64,000 bases of DNA from Phoebastria nigripes (lineage: Eukaryota; Chordata; Aves; Procellariiformes; Diomedeidae), in NCBI GenBank assembly GCA_035582835.1, contig JAYKAV010003044.1, positions 3,895,084 through 3,959,083 on the forward strand. The letters are read 5' to 3'. Shown one piece after another: positions 1 to 11,003 of this stretch. Position 1 is the stretch's first letter; the number at the start of each line of letters is the position of its first letter. Under the pieces are notes generated by a model, which did not search any database, was not told the origin of the DNA, and saw only the letters and a list, made by a program, of their open reading frames with translations. The translations under genes were made by a program, and so were the position numbers.

Positions 1-3000
1 AAGGGTACTGGCTAGCATCAGCTCTGCTTGCAGCTTCACACACAGCTCTGCCAAATCCTTCCCTCCTGACCGCACATCGTCCCTCTCCCCTTGCTTGTCA
101 CTCTCCGCACCTTTCCCTGGCAGAAGCCAGCTGCCCTTTCCCTAGGAGCTAGCAGAGCACCGAACCCACCTCCCCCAGCAACTTCCACATCCAACCCTGG
201 CTGGAGAACAGCTGCCGTTACCCCCCAAAATACGGGCTCTATTGTTTGGAACAGGATCCACATCCTTTTCAACACTTCCTATAGCACATATAGAACCTGT
301 ATTTGTCCTATAAATAGGAGCTCTCTTCATAAATACCAGGTCAGGCCAGAATAAGGCACATCAGAGGACTCAAAAGCAAGAAGGGACAATGCCAACACAC
401 AGGCTGTAAGTAGGATGAACAGCAGCACCGCAAGCTTGGGAAGAAGAGCAAGCCCAGGGCTGCAGTCAGGAGCAAGCACAGCGCCCTGGCTCCTATTTCA
501 AATCCCTCGGTAAAGCACCACATCAGCCAGGTTCAGAGTCAATTTCGGGAGTTCTGTCAGCCTGTTTTTCCTTATTATTCATCTCCTCTAGTAGCAAATG
601 AATGGCTGGTAGCTATTTAAGGGTGTTTATCTAACATTAACTTCACATTTCTTCTGAGTTGTAATGTGCTTATCTTCATCTATCAAAGGCTTCAGCTGGG
701 AGGGTTTAGAGTTTAACTAGGAAGAACAATACACTAATGCAGCACTNGCAGATACTCACGTGCCTTCTCCCTCGCAGACCACCCAGCACCAATAACACTC
801 GCTATTTTGGGTGTGGGCTCTAGGGAACTCCTACCGCACACTTGGCCCTTGCCTTTCCTCTTCAGATAAAGAAGAACCTGACAAGAGATAACTGTGGTAT
901 TTGGAGGTAACCCCAGGGCTTAAGGAACGGTTACTGGAGTATGACAGTGAGGAAGTGGACATGTGTTTTCTCACCAGCTAACCAGGAAGATCCCTTCTGC
1001 ACCTCGGCTCGCTCCGGCTCCACAGGGCACCAGGGTGAGTACGAGGGCAGCAGGAGCCAGCGGTCAGGTTTAATGCCCAAACTGCCCTTTTGGAATCTAG
1101 GTGCTTGGTAAGAAACAAACCAAACCAAAATGCAAGTATGTCTAACCCTGCAACCCAGCATCAGCAGAATCCACAGCAATTTCAATACTTTGAGACATCT
1201 TAGAGTGAAACAGGCCAACAGCTGCTGCAAAGCTACGCATTTACCAGTCATGAGCGTTACGCCCTGCTAAGTCACAGTTAGGAGAGATTTATCTGCTTTC
1301 AGGTCCTTAAGACACCTCAAGTCCCATTTCCAGGCTTTTTTTCCTGCAAACACACTACAAACGTACCATTAAAAATTACACAGAAAAGACTAATGTGTAG
1401 GCAAAGGGATTGAAGAACCACTGTTCTAAGAAAATTACTAAATGTCACAGCATAACCGGGAGAGCCAGCAGCACTGCCACAATGAGATGGCGCGGGATGG
1501 GCACTTCCATCCAGGGTAGTGGAGAAGGTTTTTCTCCTTTCACTTTCTTTTACAGGATTCTAGGACTGGAAAGGTATCTTGGGGGCAGGTTCTGGCCTTC
1601 AGGTGCTGTTATGACACTAGTAAATGGCAGAAGTAAAATCCCACAGTTAACTCCAGAGTAAGTAGCACAAGCCTTCTCCACAGCACTGGGATGGCTCAGG
1701 GAAAGGCGGGCGAGAGACTCTCTTCCCAAGCTGAGCAATGCAAACTGTGTTTCAAATAAAGCCACCACCTGCAGACCAGGTTCCTCCCTAGCTGCTCTTA
1801 CTTGGACTTGATTGCGCCCTTTCAAAGGCAAAGCTGCTGAGCAAGCAGGTTTACCATCACAGGAGCAGAGGCAAAACGGTTTTCCTGGCCCAGAGTCTTG
1901 CTCTGATACAGCAAGATGAAGCCTGGATTTTACNCTAGCCAGACACCTTGCTGCGTGTCCGCAGTGGGAGGAAAGAGACCCGTTTTCTTAGAATAGCATT
2001 TCTGCCTCATCACTGGCCTCCCCGGACCACCTCCTGCCTACTTGCACGGCACCCCTTGCCCCAGCGTCAGGTGGCCCACATCCATTCAGCCATATGTGCC
2101 CCAAGCTGCCGCAGGACACCGGCTGCTCGCAGCAGCTTATTAGTTTTCTACATCGCACCCAGGATGTGCCAGACACTTTGCAAACATACGGTCTCTGCAC
2201 TAGCCTGGAGGGTCTGTGATCTAATTTACAAGAGCAGGGTACAGATTGTACCATGCAGTATCGCAAGGGGCAGAGCAGTGGGAGCAAGCGTGAAGCAGCG
2301 GGCACCAGCTGGACAGACAGACGCTGTTCAACTAGTTTACTGGGCTGAGAGATGCTCCAGAACCGAGGGCAATGCCATGGCGTAAAGTTAACCTTCCTCT
2401 GCACCGGCAGCCCTCTCCCACCAACGCACTGCTGCACATCACCCCAGGCCCTGCTTAGCACTAACCACAGGCAGGAACCGCAGTACTTTTTAAGGATGGG
2501 CAGAAAAGGGGACGGGGAGAAGAGGAAAAGGCAATGTAGCAGCATGTCCTCGCAAGCGAGATTCCTGCCCCGGGAAGAGTTAAGCCATACAGCACGTTTT
2601 CTGACAACCAGGCGGATGGTATTTCAGGTTGCTCAGTACTTTACCGTCTCTCAGCTTAGGGGGGAGGAAAAAAAAAAATCATAGCCAGAGGCCAGATTCG
2701 TAGTTAAACAATAGCTTAAGCTAGAGGAACTCAAGATGCTGCTAAAGTAAACGGGGAACTACGCGTAGAGCCAGCAAGCGGCTCCGAACACCTTCCCCGG
2801 CAGCCTAAGCCCTGCCAGAGCAGAAAGTTGGGAGTCAGCTCCGCATCAAGGAAAGGAGGGAAATGCCCATAAAAAGCAACCTTGAGAGATTCCCCTCGAC
2901 ACAGCTGTGGCAGCTCTAGCGGGGAGAGACTCCGCAGTCTAAAAATACATAATTACACACCAAAGCTCCAGCGCATACAATAAAAACCACATGCGCCCGC

Positions 3001-3056
3001 CTGAGAAGGCGCCTGTTCGGGGCCGAAAGTTTCCCCGCGGCCGTCCCCCCCCTTAC
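1..3056 (-). other. AGRN: AGRN intron 1, 5' portion (partial)
   Basis: This is intronic by position: it lies downstream of the exon 1 donor and no further NtA-coding sequence appears before the left edge. Open frames on both strands are short and resemble nothing. The longest is about 185 codons near 1988-2545 and I see no family signature in it. An L2-like relic sits at about 2160-2240, and isolated N bases occur at 747 and 1934. A large first intron is usual for agrin genes. I see no convincing alternative first exon here. Confidence 0.8.
2160..2241 (-). mobile_element. Ancient LINE (L2-like) 3'-end relic, antisense
   Basis: The plus strand shows, in order, ATGTGCCAGACACTTTGC, then ACGGTCTCTGC, then GGAGGGTCTGTGATCTAA. 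This is the order expected for the complement of the L2 3' end (GTGCCAGGCACT, then CGGTCCCTGCCCT, then GAGCTCACAGTCTA). The match is by eye and degenerate, as expected for a very old insertion. It could also be a CORE-SINE tail derived from the same LINE. Confidence 0.45.
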
Positions 3057-3060
3057 CTTG
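3051..3060 (-). other. AGRN: Splice donor of AGRN exon 1
   Basis: Read on the minus strand, CAAG is followed by GTAAGG, a near-perfect U1 donor, with the exon ending at 3057. Reading through would add [12 protein letters not shown] residues unlike agrin, whereas agrin resumes in the next exon with the rest of the NtA domain. The junction is phase 0. Confidence 0.9.
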
Positions 3061-3248
3061 CAGGAGTAGGTGTGGTGCACGGGGTCCACGTTCATGATCT
3101 CCTCCACCGTGCCCGTCAGCACCACGTTGGCCTCCTCCTCCCGCCGCTCCAGCTCCCGCTCGGGGCACGTCGCCCCGCCGCCTCCCAGCGCCAGCCCCAG
3201 CCCCAGCAGCGCCAGCAGCGCTCGGGCGCCCGCCGCTCGCCCCCCCAT
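3057..3248 (-). CDS. AGRN: Agrin, first coding exon (LN isoform: signal peptide and start of NtA domain)
   Basis: Agrin is the large basement-membrane heparan sulfate proteoglycan that organises the neuromuscular junction through LRP4/MuSK. Its NtA domain binds the laminin coiled coil and anchors it in the matrix. This exon encodes 64 residues. Residues 1-26 are a signal peptide with an Ala/Leu/Gly-rich core ([16 protein letters not shown]). From about residue 27 comes the NtA start: [17 protein letters not shown], then [19 protein letters not shown] and CK. This matches vertebrate agrin as I know it, but only about 38 of roughly 130 NtA residues are here. The start at 3248 is the first in-frame ATG and has a strong context (G at -3 and +4). 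The upstream frame stays open but offers only a GTG. The exon ends in phase 0 after a Lys codon, followed directly by GTAAGG. Downstream exons lie beyond the left edge. The short transmembrane (SN) isoform starts from another exon, not seen here. Confidence 0.95.
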
Positions 3249-3368
3249 GGCCCGCCGGCCGCGGCGGCTCGGCCCGGCCCGCTCCCAGCCCCCGGGCACC
3301 CCGACGGCGCGGGCAGACAAAGCGACCCCGCTCGCAGGCAGGGCTGGCGCAGAGAGAAGAGCTACTTT

Positions 3369-3494
3369 TGTTCGAGGAGGTGAAAAGGAGGAAAGAAAGA
3401 GAGGGAGGGAGGGAGGGAGGGGAGGGGAGAGCAGGGGAGGGGAGAAGGAAGAAAATCCCAAGAGGAGGAGGAGGAGGAGGAGGAGGAGGAGGAG
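3369..3494. repeat. Polypurine tract with (GGGA)n and (AGG)10
   Basis: The plus strand is almost pure purine: GAGG/GGGA repeats, a short break near 3457-3460, then ten AGG units at about 3463-3492. In the AGRN sense orientation it is a polypyrimidine tract, roughly 120-245 bp upstream of the ATG, so it may be transcribed in the 5' UTR. Such mirror-like homopurine runs can form triplex (H-DNA) or R-loops; that is inference. Confidence 0.9.
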
Positions 3495-3565
3495 ATATCT
3501 CTCCCCCGAAGCGGCGGCCGGGGAGAAGCGCTCGGTCCTCTCCCTTGCCCCTGTAAGAAAGCCCA

Positions 3566-3584
3566 CAGATTTGCATGCAATCTG
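3566..3584. promoter_or_regulatory. Octamer-containing dyad in the AGRN promoter
   Basis: Arms CAGATT and AATCTG flank a 7-bp centre (TGCATGC). The element contains a perfect octamer ATTTGCAT at 3569-3576 overlapping an inverted ATTGCATG. Octamers are bound by POU-family factors, and overlapping inverted copies can hold POU dimers. It lies about 320 bp upstream of the AGRN start codon. Function is inferred. Confidence 0.5.
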
Positions 3585-3607
3585 AATTGCTGATAAGGGG
3601 GAGCGGG

Positions 3608-3648
3608 GTTTCGGGGGGGGGGAAGAGAGAAAGAGAGAGAGAGGAGGC
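3608..3648. repeat. G-run followed by (GA)n simple repeat
   Basis: A run of G (about 3612-3620) is followed by AAGAGAGAAAGAGAGAGAGAGG. It is a low-complexity stretch just upstream of the octamer dyad in the AGRN promoter region. Confidence 0.85.
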
Positions 3649-4029
3649 AGCTCGCCCGCCCAGCCCTGCTGCCGGCTCTGATTGCAGCGCTGCCGAGGAC
3701 GCCACCCCCAGGAAAGGGAGCTCGCATCAGGTTAATGGATAATCAGCGCACAACGTGAGGAGACTTTTAAAGGTGTAGGGGCCGCAGCCGAGCGGCAGCC
3801 GGCTCCGCCGCCCGCTCCCCCCTGCGCGGCAGCTGGCGGCCTGGCCACCCCCCCTCCCCGGCCCTCTCCCGGTGTCCCCCACCCCGGACCCCGCACCGGG
3901 CTCCCCTCGGCCTCCCAGCCCCCGCAGCTGCAGGAGGGGGTCGGGCCCCGGCTCTTCCCCGCTTCCCTCCCTGCTGCCCCCAGCCCATCTTTGACATCGC
4001 GGGGGGGGGCTGCCGCCGGGGCTGCTCCC

Positions 4030-4062
4030 GTTTTCCCTATGGGGAAACTGAGGCCCGGGCAG
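4030..4062 (-). mobile_element. Possible MIR-type SINE fragment, antisense
   Basis: The plus strand reads TTTTCCCTATGGGGAAACTG then AGGCCCGGG. This resembles the complement of the MIR 3' part (CATTTTACAGATGGGGAAACTGAGGCACAGAG). Only about 30 bp match and the surroundings are GC-rich, so chance similarity is possible. Confidence 0.35.
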
Positions 4063-4090
4063 CCGGGCTGGCCCTGCTCTGCAGTGCTGC

Positions 4091-7000
4091 CACGAGTACT
4101 CCATCCCGGGACAAACCGAGTCACCCACGCCTGGTCCATCCCCGTCTGCTCAGTTACCAGGGGGAGATGGCACTCAGGGCTTCCCGCACCTTGCCCCATG
4201 CACGGCAAAGCCACCCTCCCGTGGAATGGCCTGTGTCTGCCCCTGGAGCACTGTGACCTCCTGCCCTGGCTTTCTCCAGGGACCGGACAGTAGTTTTTCC
4301 AGATGTCATGTGCAATTACTGCAAATATAAAATGAAAAGTTAAGTGGCACCAGGGGAGGGATATTGTTTCTCCCCTCCATAAATTAGCCATCCCCCAGAG
4401 GCATTTTACAAGCCTGTTTTACTTGATGGCCCTAAACAAGTCATGTTTGTGACCCAGGGCCAAGCGGGTGAATTACCAGGTGAAGTTTAACCACACCAAT
4501 GCCACGATGCCAGCAGAGGACATGACATGCCCCATGCCGTTCTCTGATGAACATGTTTCAATACGCAGCAGCATCCTGCATCGCAAGGCTCTGCAGATGA
4601 CCATCCATCCTGTTTGTCCTCTTAAGTTTTGAGCAGTGCTGCTGGTGCTGTTTGCGCTGTTTGCCCCTGCAATGGTGTATGTGCCAATCCTTTTTTATCT
4701 CCCCTGGAACATAAACAGAAATTAACTACAAGATAGGAATAAATGAATCTTACTGAGTGTTCAAAATGCTGTCCAAGCCTACTTTCTACCCTGAAGAGGA
4801 CGAAATACCAGAGATCGCATAAATCTGTCTAGAGATATCACAACTGCTGTGGGTTTTACAGGGAAGGCACACTGTACGTATTCTGTCTTAAACCGTGCAC
4901 TTGGCATTTCCACAGTGACTTTGGTCTCGACACTGGGGCTGTTCTTGTAAAAACCCCGCACCCTCTTCCAGGTCTCCTTCTGCTCAAAGCTTCAATTTCT
5001 GTCCCATAAAACTAAGTTCCCAGTTCAGCACCGAAGGAAGCCTGCCTATTGAAAAGCATGCAGTATTTAATCAGTGAGGACTTCAGAGATATGATTTTCA
5101 GAAGAAAGTGGCCCACAACATACTCAGGTCTGCAGGAAACCTGGCTTCACCTGGCAGGGCTTAACTCTTCTACACCTGCCTGTCTTCTGTAGAAACCCCA
5201 GGGAGGAATGGGTCCCTGTGCTCTCCCCTGCCAAGAAGAAGGTGCCCCAGGGCAAAGGGACCCTAAGCAGGATACACAATGTCAGATTTTCTGCCTGTGC
5301 CAACCGAAAAACTTCACCGAAATGTGTGGTTTCTGGATGAGGGGCAAGGGAGCAGCATTCAGCTGCAGTGGGAAGACTCCATCGTAAGCCAAGAGCAACG
5401 CGGAGTCCAGACTCCGCAGTCGTCACTGTTACGCAGTGGAGGTTTAGCACAAAGGACTCCATTATTACATTGCTGCTATTATAAACTCAAGCAATCAGCT
5501 AAAAATATTTCAGTGCCTGGCAGATTATTTTTGCTATTTTAATTATTAATTTTTATTGTATTCCTCGAGTGCTGCTCAACTGTAAATCGCAGAAACAACC
5601 TCAGTTCAAGGTGGAAGAAACCAGCTGTAATATTCTGCTCCCACACTTTGCGAAGAGGAGAGGGGAAGAATTATTTACGCTGTGTTTGTACTATTTTCTG
5701 TTTGTTAGTTCTCTTCTTCTAGCCCCACCCCGCCATCTGTTTTCAAAGCTGTGAAGAGAAAAATGAATTTCACAAGCTTTTTTGATGTATTTGCCCCTAT
5801 ATGGTCAATTCTTTGAGCGGATTTACTCAGCCTTTGTAGGGTTTCTGGTGGAGGTGCCACACAAGCCCCCNGGGATCTCGGCTCTCCTTTCCATATGCAG
5901 GTTTAACAAAGCATAANGAGAAGGTGGTTGGCTTTTTCAAAGGACCAGCACCAAAACACAAGCGAAGGAGCGCAGTCACTCCGAGCATCCTTCTCAGGGA
6001 CCACATGTGCTGGGAACCGGCACGGAGCTGCACGGTCCCACACGGTATTGCTCTGCTCCGCCACCACCGTGCTGAAGCCTCACGCTGACAAGAAGAGAAA
6101 CCAGCCAAGACACCGATCGTACTGTGGGAAAACCGAAACGAACTATTTGGCAAATCAGCGCACAAAATAAATAAACTGTGTAACTGACAAAAATACATAA
6201 ATCACTGGGGTTTGTCCAGGCTCTTTACAAGACAGCTATTGTAAACCTGGGGCTCGCAAAAACTTCCCCGAGCTAAGTTAACAAGCGAAGTAGCTCAGTC
6301 AGCCCCTGAAAAATCAAGAGGTCTTGGAAAAGTGACAAGGGCTTACGCAGTGTTTGCTTTCTGACACCTCTGCATGCGTTTGGATTGCATTTCCAAGATC
6401 TGCTTGCAGGAGGGGTGTAAAATGTTGAGAGGGGAGAGGGGAGAGGGGAGGAGAGGGGAGGAGAGGAGAGGAGAGGGCTGCGATACTTCCAATCAGGTGG
6501 TTGCAGCAACCAGCGGTTTCATAAAACCCTCTGGTGTTGTGAGACCATTGCTAGCACTGGACGGCTGAGCAACGCTGACCTTTAGACACCTGTTTAACTC
6601 CCAGCCCTCAGCAAGCTTCGGCGATGTCCACGGCATTTCTTACACATTTGAAGTTAACTGCCTGGGTAAGGCTTTGCCTGATCAGGGCTTTTCCCTCCAG
6701 CGGTAGCAGCTGTCACATTTTCGACAGGACTGTAATTTTTTTCATGTCCTTTGAAGATTTTTCCAATTTTAACAACTCATGGCACAGGCAAATGAGCTCC
6801 TTTTAGGTTGGGCTGAGTAACTCTGTAAAGGTCTCTCACTTATTGCGAGTTATTGCCTCCTCAGAATGACTGTACAGACACTCCTGCTGCCCTCAGCAGT
6901 TTCATGCCAGCATCTCTCTGCCGTTTGACCCTGAAGCACTTCCCTTTCAAGATATTTGTTATCACAGCTCTCAGCCAAGGCTACCACAAGTGTCATGCCT

Positions 7001-8652
7001 TCATTCTCCGGCTCCTTCCCTTGGTGGGGCCCTGGTGTCCGTGGGCAGGTGCTTGGTGCTGGCTGAGAGCAGATCCTTTAAGGTGTATCAGGTTCGGTAT
7101 CCGAAAGTTGCGGCAGCCACAGTATCAGTAACCACAGGGTAAATACCTCCGTCTGCTCACCTCTTAGTANAGCGAGGGGCAGAGAGCAGAGCTCTTCATT
7201 CACACTGGTATGGCACGCACGTCATAGCAGGAAACCCGCAAGATTTTAGGCCAAGCCTTCAAAGCAAATAAAAAAACCTGTGCGAATACCCTGGCAAAGC
7301 AAAACAGAGCCCCCATGTTAATCGGAAATACTTCCCCAGGGGTGAGAAAGTGTCCCCATTCCTGCTTGGGCTGGCCCCTGATTTCTTCACTGGTTGCCTC
7401 TATGCCCCACTAGCTGGTTTTTCTGCTCTGAGGCTCTCCATCTCTGATAAGCTCCAAGACATGTTTTAATGTGGGGTTTTTTTCCCCTTTTCTCTTTTAA
7501 GTTAATCCCTCTCAGTGGTTTCTGACATTGTCAAATGGCTTTTGTGTACTGTCAGAAAATCTCTTGATGTAGCTACAGAGCAGCTGCTAACAAGTTGCCC
7601 CTGGGATCTTACATCTATGAGGCTGTCTGCCTGTATAATGATTTTCAAATAAGTAAATCTATTAACGAGATCTCGGTGGGAGCGGGGCTGAGGGCCGGGG
7701 AGCAGCTCCCTATCAGAGGACCCACACAAGAGGGGCTTTGTGCCCCAGCAGTTCCTGGCAGGTTCGCTTTGGCCGTGACGGGCACTGCAGCATCGCAAGG
7801 GGAGTCACGGAGAGGTCCTGTCCCTGTGCAGTACTGGGGGACACGAGCCCCTCGGATCAGCGGCTGGCACTGGCTGCAATAGGTGTGTGGCAGTGACCTG
7901 CACAGCCCTTTCCCCTTAGTTACGGGATGAAAGTGAGGAACAAACTGGATCTGTCACACGCATTAGGTAAGATTCAAAAGATNAATTCAAAAAGTCAGTC
8001 TCTTCCTCCCCAAATCAGGATGGCAGCCTTAGTATTGAGTTGAAAATTCAGAGCTAGTCTTTGGGGTTTGCCAGTTTTCCCCCAAGGTTTAGGAGCTACT
8101 GGGATCCAAGCTTTTCTCAACAGCATGATCCTAAACCTCTAACTTTAAAACAGGAAAGNATGATGAGATCTGCACATATTCACACAACTCCAGGAGAGAG
8201 AGTATAAAAACCCAAACCACTGAGTATTACAAGCACTGTGGTATAATAACCGGTTACGAGGAGTTCAGCCTGGACACATCCAACGCCCACACCCCAGTTT
8301 ACGATGGCAACAAGATGAAGGGCTGCAGTCGCACAGGGAGCCGGTCGTTCCAAGCCCACGTACAGTAAATCAGAACAGCAGTCGGTCTCCAGGCCCCCAG
8401 ACCCGAGGGACTCTGGTGAAGGCAGAGTGGGGTGCCCTCGCTCNGTACAAGGAGCAGGCTTCAAGCTTGCAAATACGGGCTTGGTTTAGCATTGCGAGAG
8501 GGACAGGGTATCGGCACAGAGCACGCACGCACTCACAGGTGTCATCTTGCTGTGTTTTCAGTGGCCGTGAACCTCCAGCATGGTTTAGGACTTAACCTAG
8601 CAACCTCTCAGCTTGGAGACAAAAGTATCCAGTGAACCACAATGACTCTTTT

Positions 8653-8656
<4 letters not shown>
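4091..8656. other. Upstream flank of AGRN, no gene recognised
   Basis: No recognised exon. Open frames are all under about 125 codons, mostly overlap on opposite strands, and look like chance. The stretch holds a GGGGA-type simple repeat (6427-6477), an AT-rich homeodomain-motif patch around 5480-5565, and isolated N bases. The rest appears to be unique intergenic sequence. Confidence 0.6.
6427..6477. repeat. (GGGGAGA)n purine-rich simple repeat
   Basis: Imperfect repeats of GAGGGGA, GGAGAGGGGA and GGAGA occupy about 50 bp and are purely purine on the plus strand. Confidence 0.9.
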
Positions 8657-8698
<42 letters not shown>

Positions 8699-8735
8699 AA
8701 AAAGATAAAAGAAAAAAGAAAGAAGCAGAAAGAAA
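8657..8735. repeat. A40 homopolymer with A-rich tail
   Basis: Forty consecutive A residues (8657-8696) are followed by GAAAAAAG-type A-rich sequence to about 8735. I see no polyadenylation signal close upstream, no target-site duplication and no recognisable coding remnant before it. It is called a simple repeat rather than a retrocopy tail. Confidence 0.9.
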
Positions 8736-8749
8736 ATTCAGCGTGAACT

Positions 8750-9330
8750 TCAGGGCAAATGATCCTCCATTATCAAATCCCATCTTAAAAAGTGCATGGG
8801 GCTAATTGAATTACTCTTGCTGGATTTCTATGTAGCCATGAAGTCTTCTTAATGTGGATTGATAGCATAAATCTGTTCTCCATTGAGGAAAAAGTGAACA
8901 CTAGCCCCTGACATCTATCTTTCTTTCCAGAAATCCCATCTAACTGGACGTCTCCCTAGGCCACTTCCAAGAGAAAGATGTCTCTATCCATTACCCCTGA
9001 CACGCAGCAGCAAAAGGAAGTGAGGTCCGTTCACATCTAATTACTCCCACTCCTGGATTTATTACAATCATGCCAGGATTAATTGAGAAAGTAAAAATGC
9101 TTAGTTGGGTGATCAATCTTCTCCGAGTTACTTACCTTGTCACTTGCTAATAACTGTAAAATAAAAATGCCCCTCTTTGCTGCATCTCAGCAAATGGATT
9201 TCTATAATACATTGCTAGGAATCTTTAAAAGGCATTTGAAAGCAGTAAGGAGACAAATTGGATTAGCTGGCGAGAAAGTGCAACCAAAGCATTTTTTTCA
9301 TTACCGTAAAGCAAAAATTTCAGCTCTCCA
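8750..9330. other. AT-rich patch, candidate conserved noncoding element
   Basis: About 550 bp of comparatively AT-rich, complex sequence after the A-rich tract, with homeodomain cores (for example CTAATTGAATTAC at 8802-8814) and no simple repeats. The appearance is typical of vertebrate developmental enhancers, but without an alignment this is only a composition-based guess. Confidence 0.25.
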
Positions 9331-10616
9331 ACGCTCAGGTGGCGATGCAGAGACAGTGCCCACCCCTGTGATGGGCTCGTGGGCACTGGCGGTCCCGTGG
9401 CACCAGCACGGTGCCTGGGGCAGTGTTGGCAGGAGCTATGGGGCAGGCTTTGGTACGGGGGTCACGGATGCAGCAATGAGGGGGCTGAAGACTATTCCGA
9501 GTGAAACACAGTCCTTCCTGGTTTAAAGACCAAGTCGTTTTCNACACCAGAGAGAGGCTGGGGTTTTTGCCCAGCTGAAACTGGACGTACCCAGTCGCTG
9601 CTCTCATCTTGCCCGCCTCCCACCCCGGTTGTCCCAGTGTGTCCTCAGGAGCCGGGGCAGCTGTTTGGGTTTAGATCTCCTAGCTAGTAAGGCCAGATGG
9701 CCACCCTATGTCAAGGCAACTTGAAGGATGTTAACATCGTTGAGATCAGACCTCTCTCCCTGCCAAATTTGGCCCAACCTCTATTGCACAAAACACACAC
9801 GATGCACAATGCTAATAACCCAGCCCCGTTCTTTCACAAAATCTTGTCTGAGAGAAATATCCCATTTTCCTTCTGCAACAAGCTCTTTAACATAACAAGA
9901 ATCCAGGAGCTCCCGCAGCCAGGGCAGTCCCAGTTCTACTGATCACATCGCCTAGCCCATGTAACACGCCGCCCTCGGCGTGTCAGCGGGGCCCAGCTGC
10001 AAACCCTGGGCACCGAGGGCTGCAGGAGATGGGGGGGCAGCAGCAGCCGCCGTCCCGCCTGTGCCCTGCTGCAGGCTTGAGCCAGCATCCCCGGCACTGG
10101 CAGCGGAGCTGGCAGACGCCACAAAGACACCCAGCTTTCGGTAGCCCTCCTTTAATGGAAAGCATTTGAGGGTGCTGGGAAGCAGGACTAGAGTTGAAAG
10201 AGAAGAGATTAAGATTCAGGGCATGGAGGGATCAGGCTTTTTCCTTTCCCCCCCTTTTTCGATGAGCACGGAGCCAAGGTTTTAGCACTCGGTTAGAGGG
10301 TCCTTGGCAACCCCTGCAAAGCTGCTGGCAGGCCAGAGCTGCTGCCCGGCTCCTCTCTGCTGGGCTCCTCTGACAAAAGGTCTGCGTGGTGCCCAGCAAG
10401 GCTGCCGGGCTGGAATGGCCTGTCCACAGGCTGGCAGGGAGGGACCGAGCCCTCCCAGCTTGTGGTTTCACACTCCCCTTAACCCATTTCATAGTTAAAG
10501 GCAGGATTTATTGCACCGGACTCTCAGGGAGATAGAGGCTTTTGTGTTGAATTTTATCCAAAACAGTTAATGCAGCTGCTGCTGTTGCCATTAGCGTGGG
10601 CAAAAAGAAAAAAAAA
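9331..10616. other. Intergenic stretch, nothing recognised
   Basis: Unique sequence of mixed composition with short overlapping open frames. I see no repeat family, RNA gene or exon. Confidence 0.5.
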
Positions 10617-10650
10617 GGGGGGGGGGGGGGGAGAGAAAAAAAGACATTGA
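10601..10650. repeat. A-run / G15 / A-run low-complexity block
   Basis: CAAAAAGAAAAAAAAA is followed by fifteen G residues (10617-10631) and then GAGAGAAAAAAAGA. The run is prone to sequencing length error. Confidence 0.9.
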
Positions 10651-10935
10651 AACTATCAGCTCTTAAAAGATTTCTTCTTCTGTCTGAAAATCAATTTCTT
10701 AGTGCACACACATAGAATGACCAGGAAATATTTCATCCTCTTGGTGCCAAGCTGAGAGAAGCCAGCACCGGGGCGATGCTGCCTCACATTGAATCTCCCA
10801 AATGCTCTCCCCTGCATTCATTATTCCACGCACACACCCGGAGCAGGGCCTCAGGCTGAGTTAACCTCTTGCTGCCTGCTCTTCCACGGCAAAGTGAAGG
10901 GATGCTGCTGAGATGCAGGGCCACCCAGCCCCTGG

Positions 10936-11003
10936 GCACTGGGCAAGTCACTGCCCTTCTTTGTCTTACCTTTCCCCAGCGTAAATTGGAGATAACATCG
11001 AGG
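10936..11003 (+). mobile_element. MIR-like SINE relic
   Basis: The order CTGGGCACTGGGCAAGTCAC, then CCTTCTTTGTCTTACC, TTTCCCC, and GTAAATTGGAGATAACA follows the MIR 3' half (CTTGGGCAAGTCACTTAACC, CTCTGTGCCTCAGTTTCCCC, CTGTAAAATGGGGATAATA). MIR-type CORE-SINEs predate the bird-mammal split, so old copies in a bird are expected. Identified by eye. Confidence 0.55.

Larger units (their letters stand above)
2985..4090 (-). promoter_or_regulatory. AGRN: AGRN CpG-island promoter and 5' UTR region
   Basis: Dense CpG and very high GC surround exon 1 and extend about 800 bp upstream of the ATG. The coding exon and splice donor lie at its left side. The presumed 5' UTR and core promoter lie between 3249 and roughly 3750. 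I see no convincing TATA box, which fits a CpG-island promoter. Within it are a GA-rich purine tract (3369-3494), an octamer dyad (3566-3584) and a G-run with GA repeat near 3612-3645. The transcription start cannot be placed from sequence alone. Confidence 0.75.

Noticed and set aside
3249..3566. In-frame N-terminal extension of agrin with a poly-Leu stretch
   Set aside because: The extension begins at a GTG, with no ATG in frame. The Leu run is just the translated (CTC)10 of the purine/pyrimidine tract. The ATG at 3248 has a strong context and is followed by a proper signal peptide.
8500..8735. Processed retrocopy ending in the A40 tract
   Set aside because: No polyadenylation signal close upstream, no coding remnant and no target-site duplication seen. 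A simple A-rich repeat explains it.
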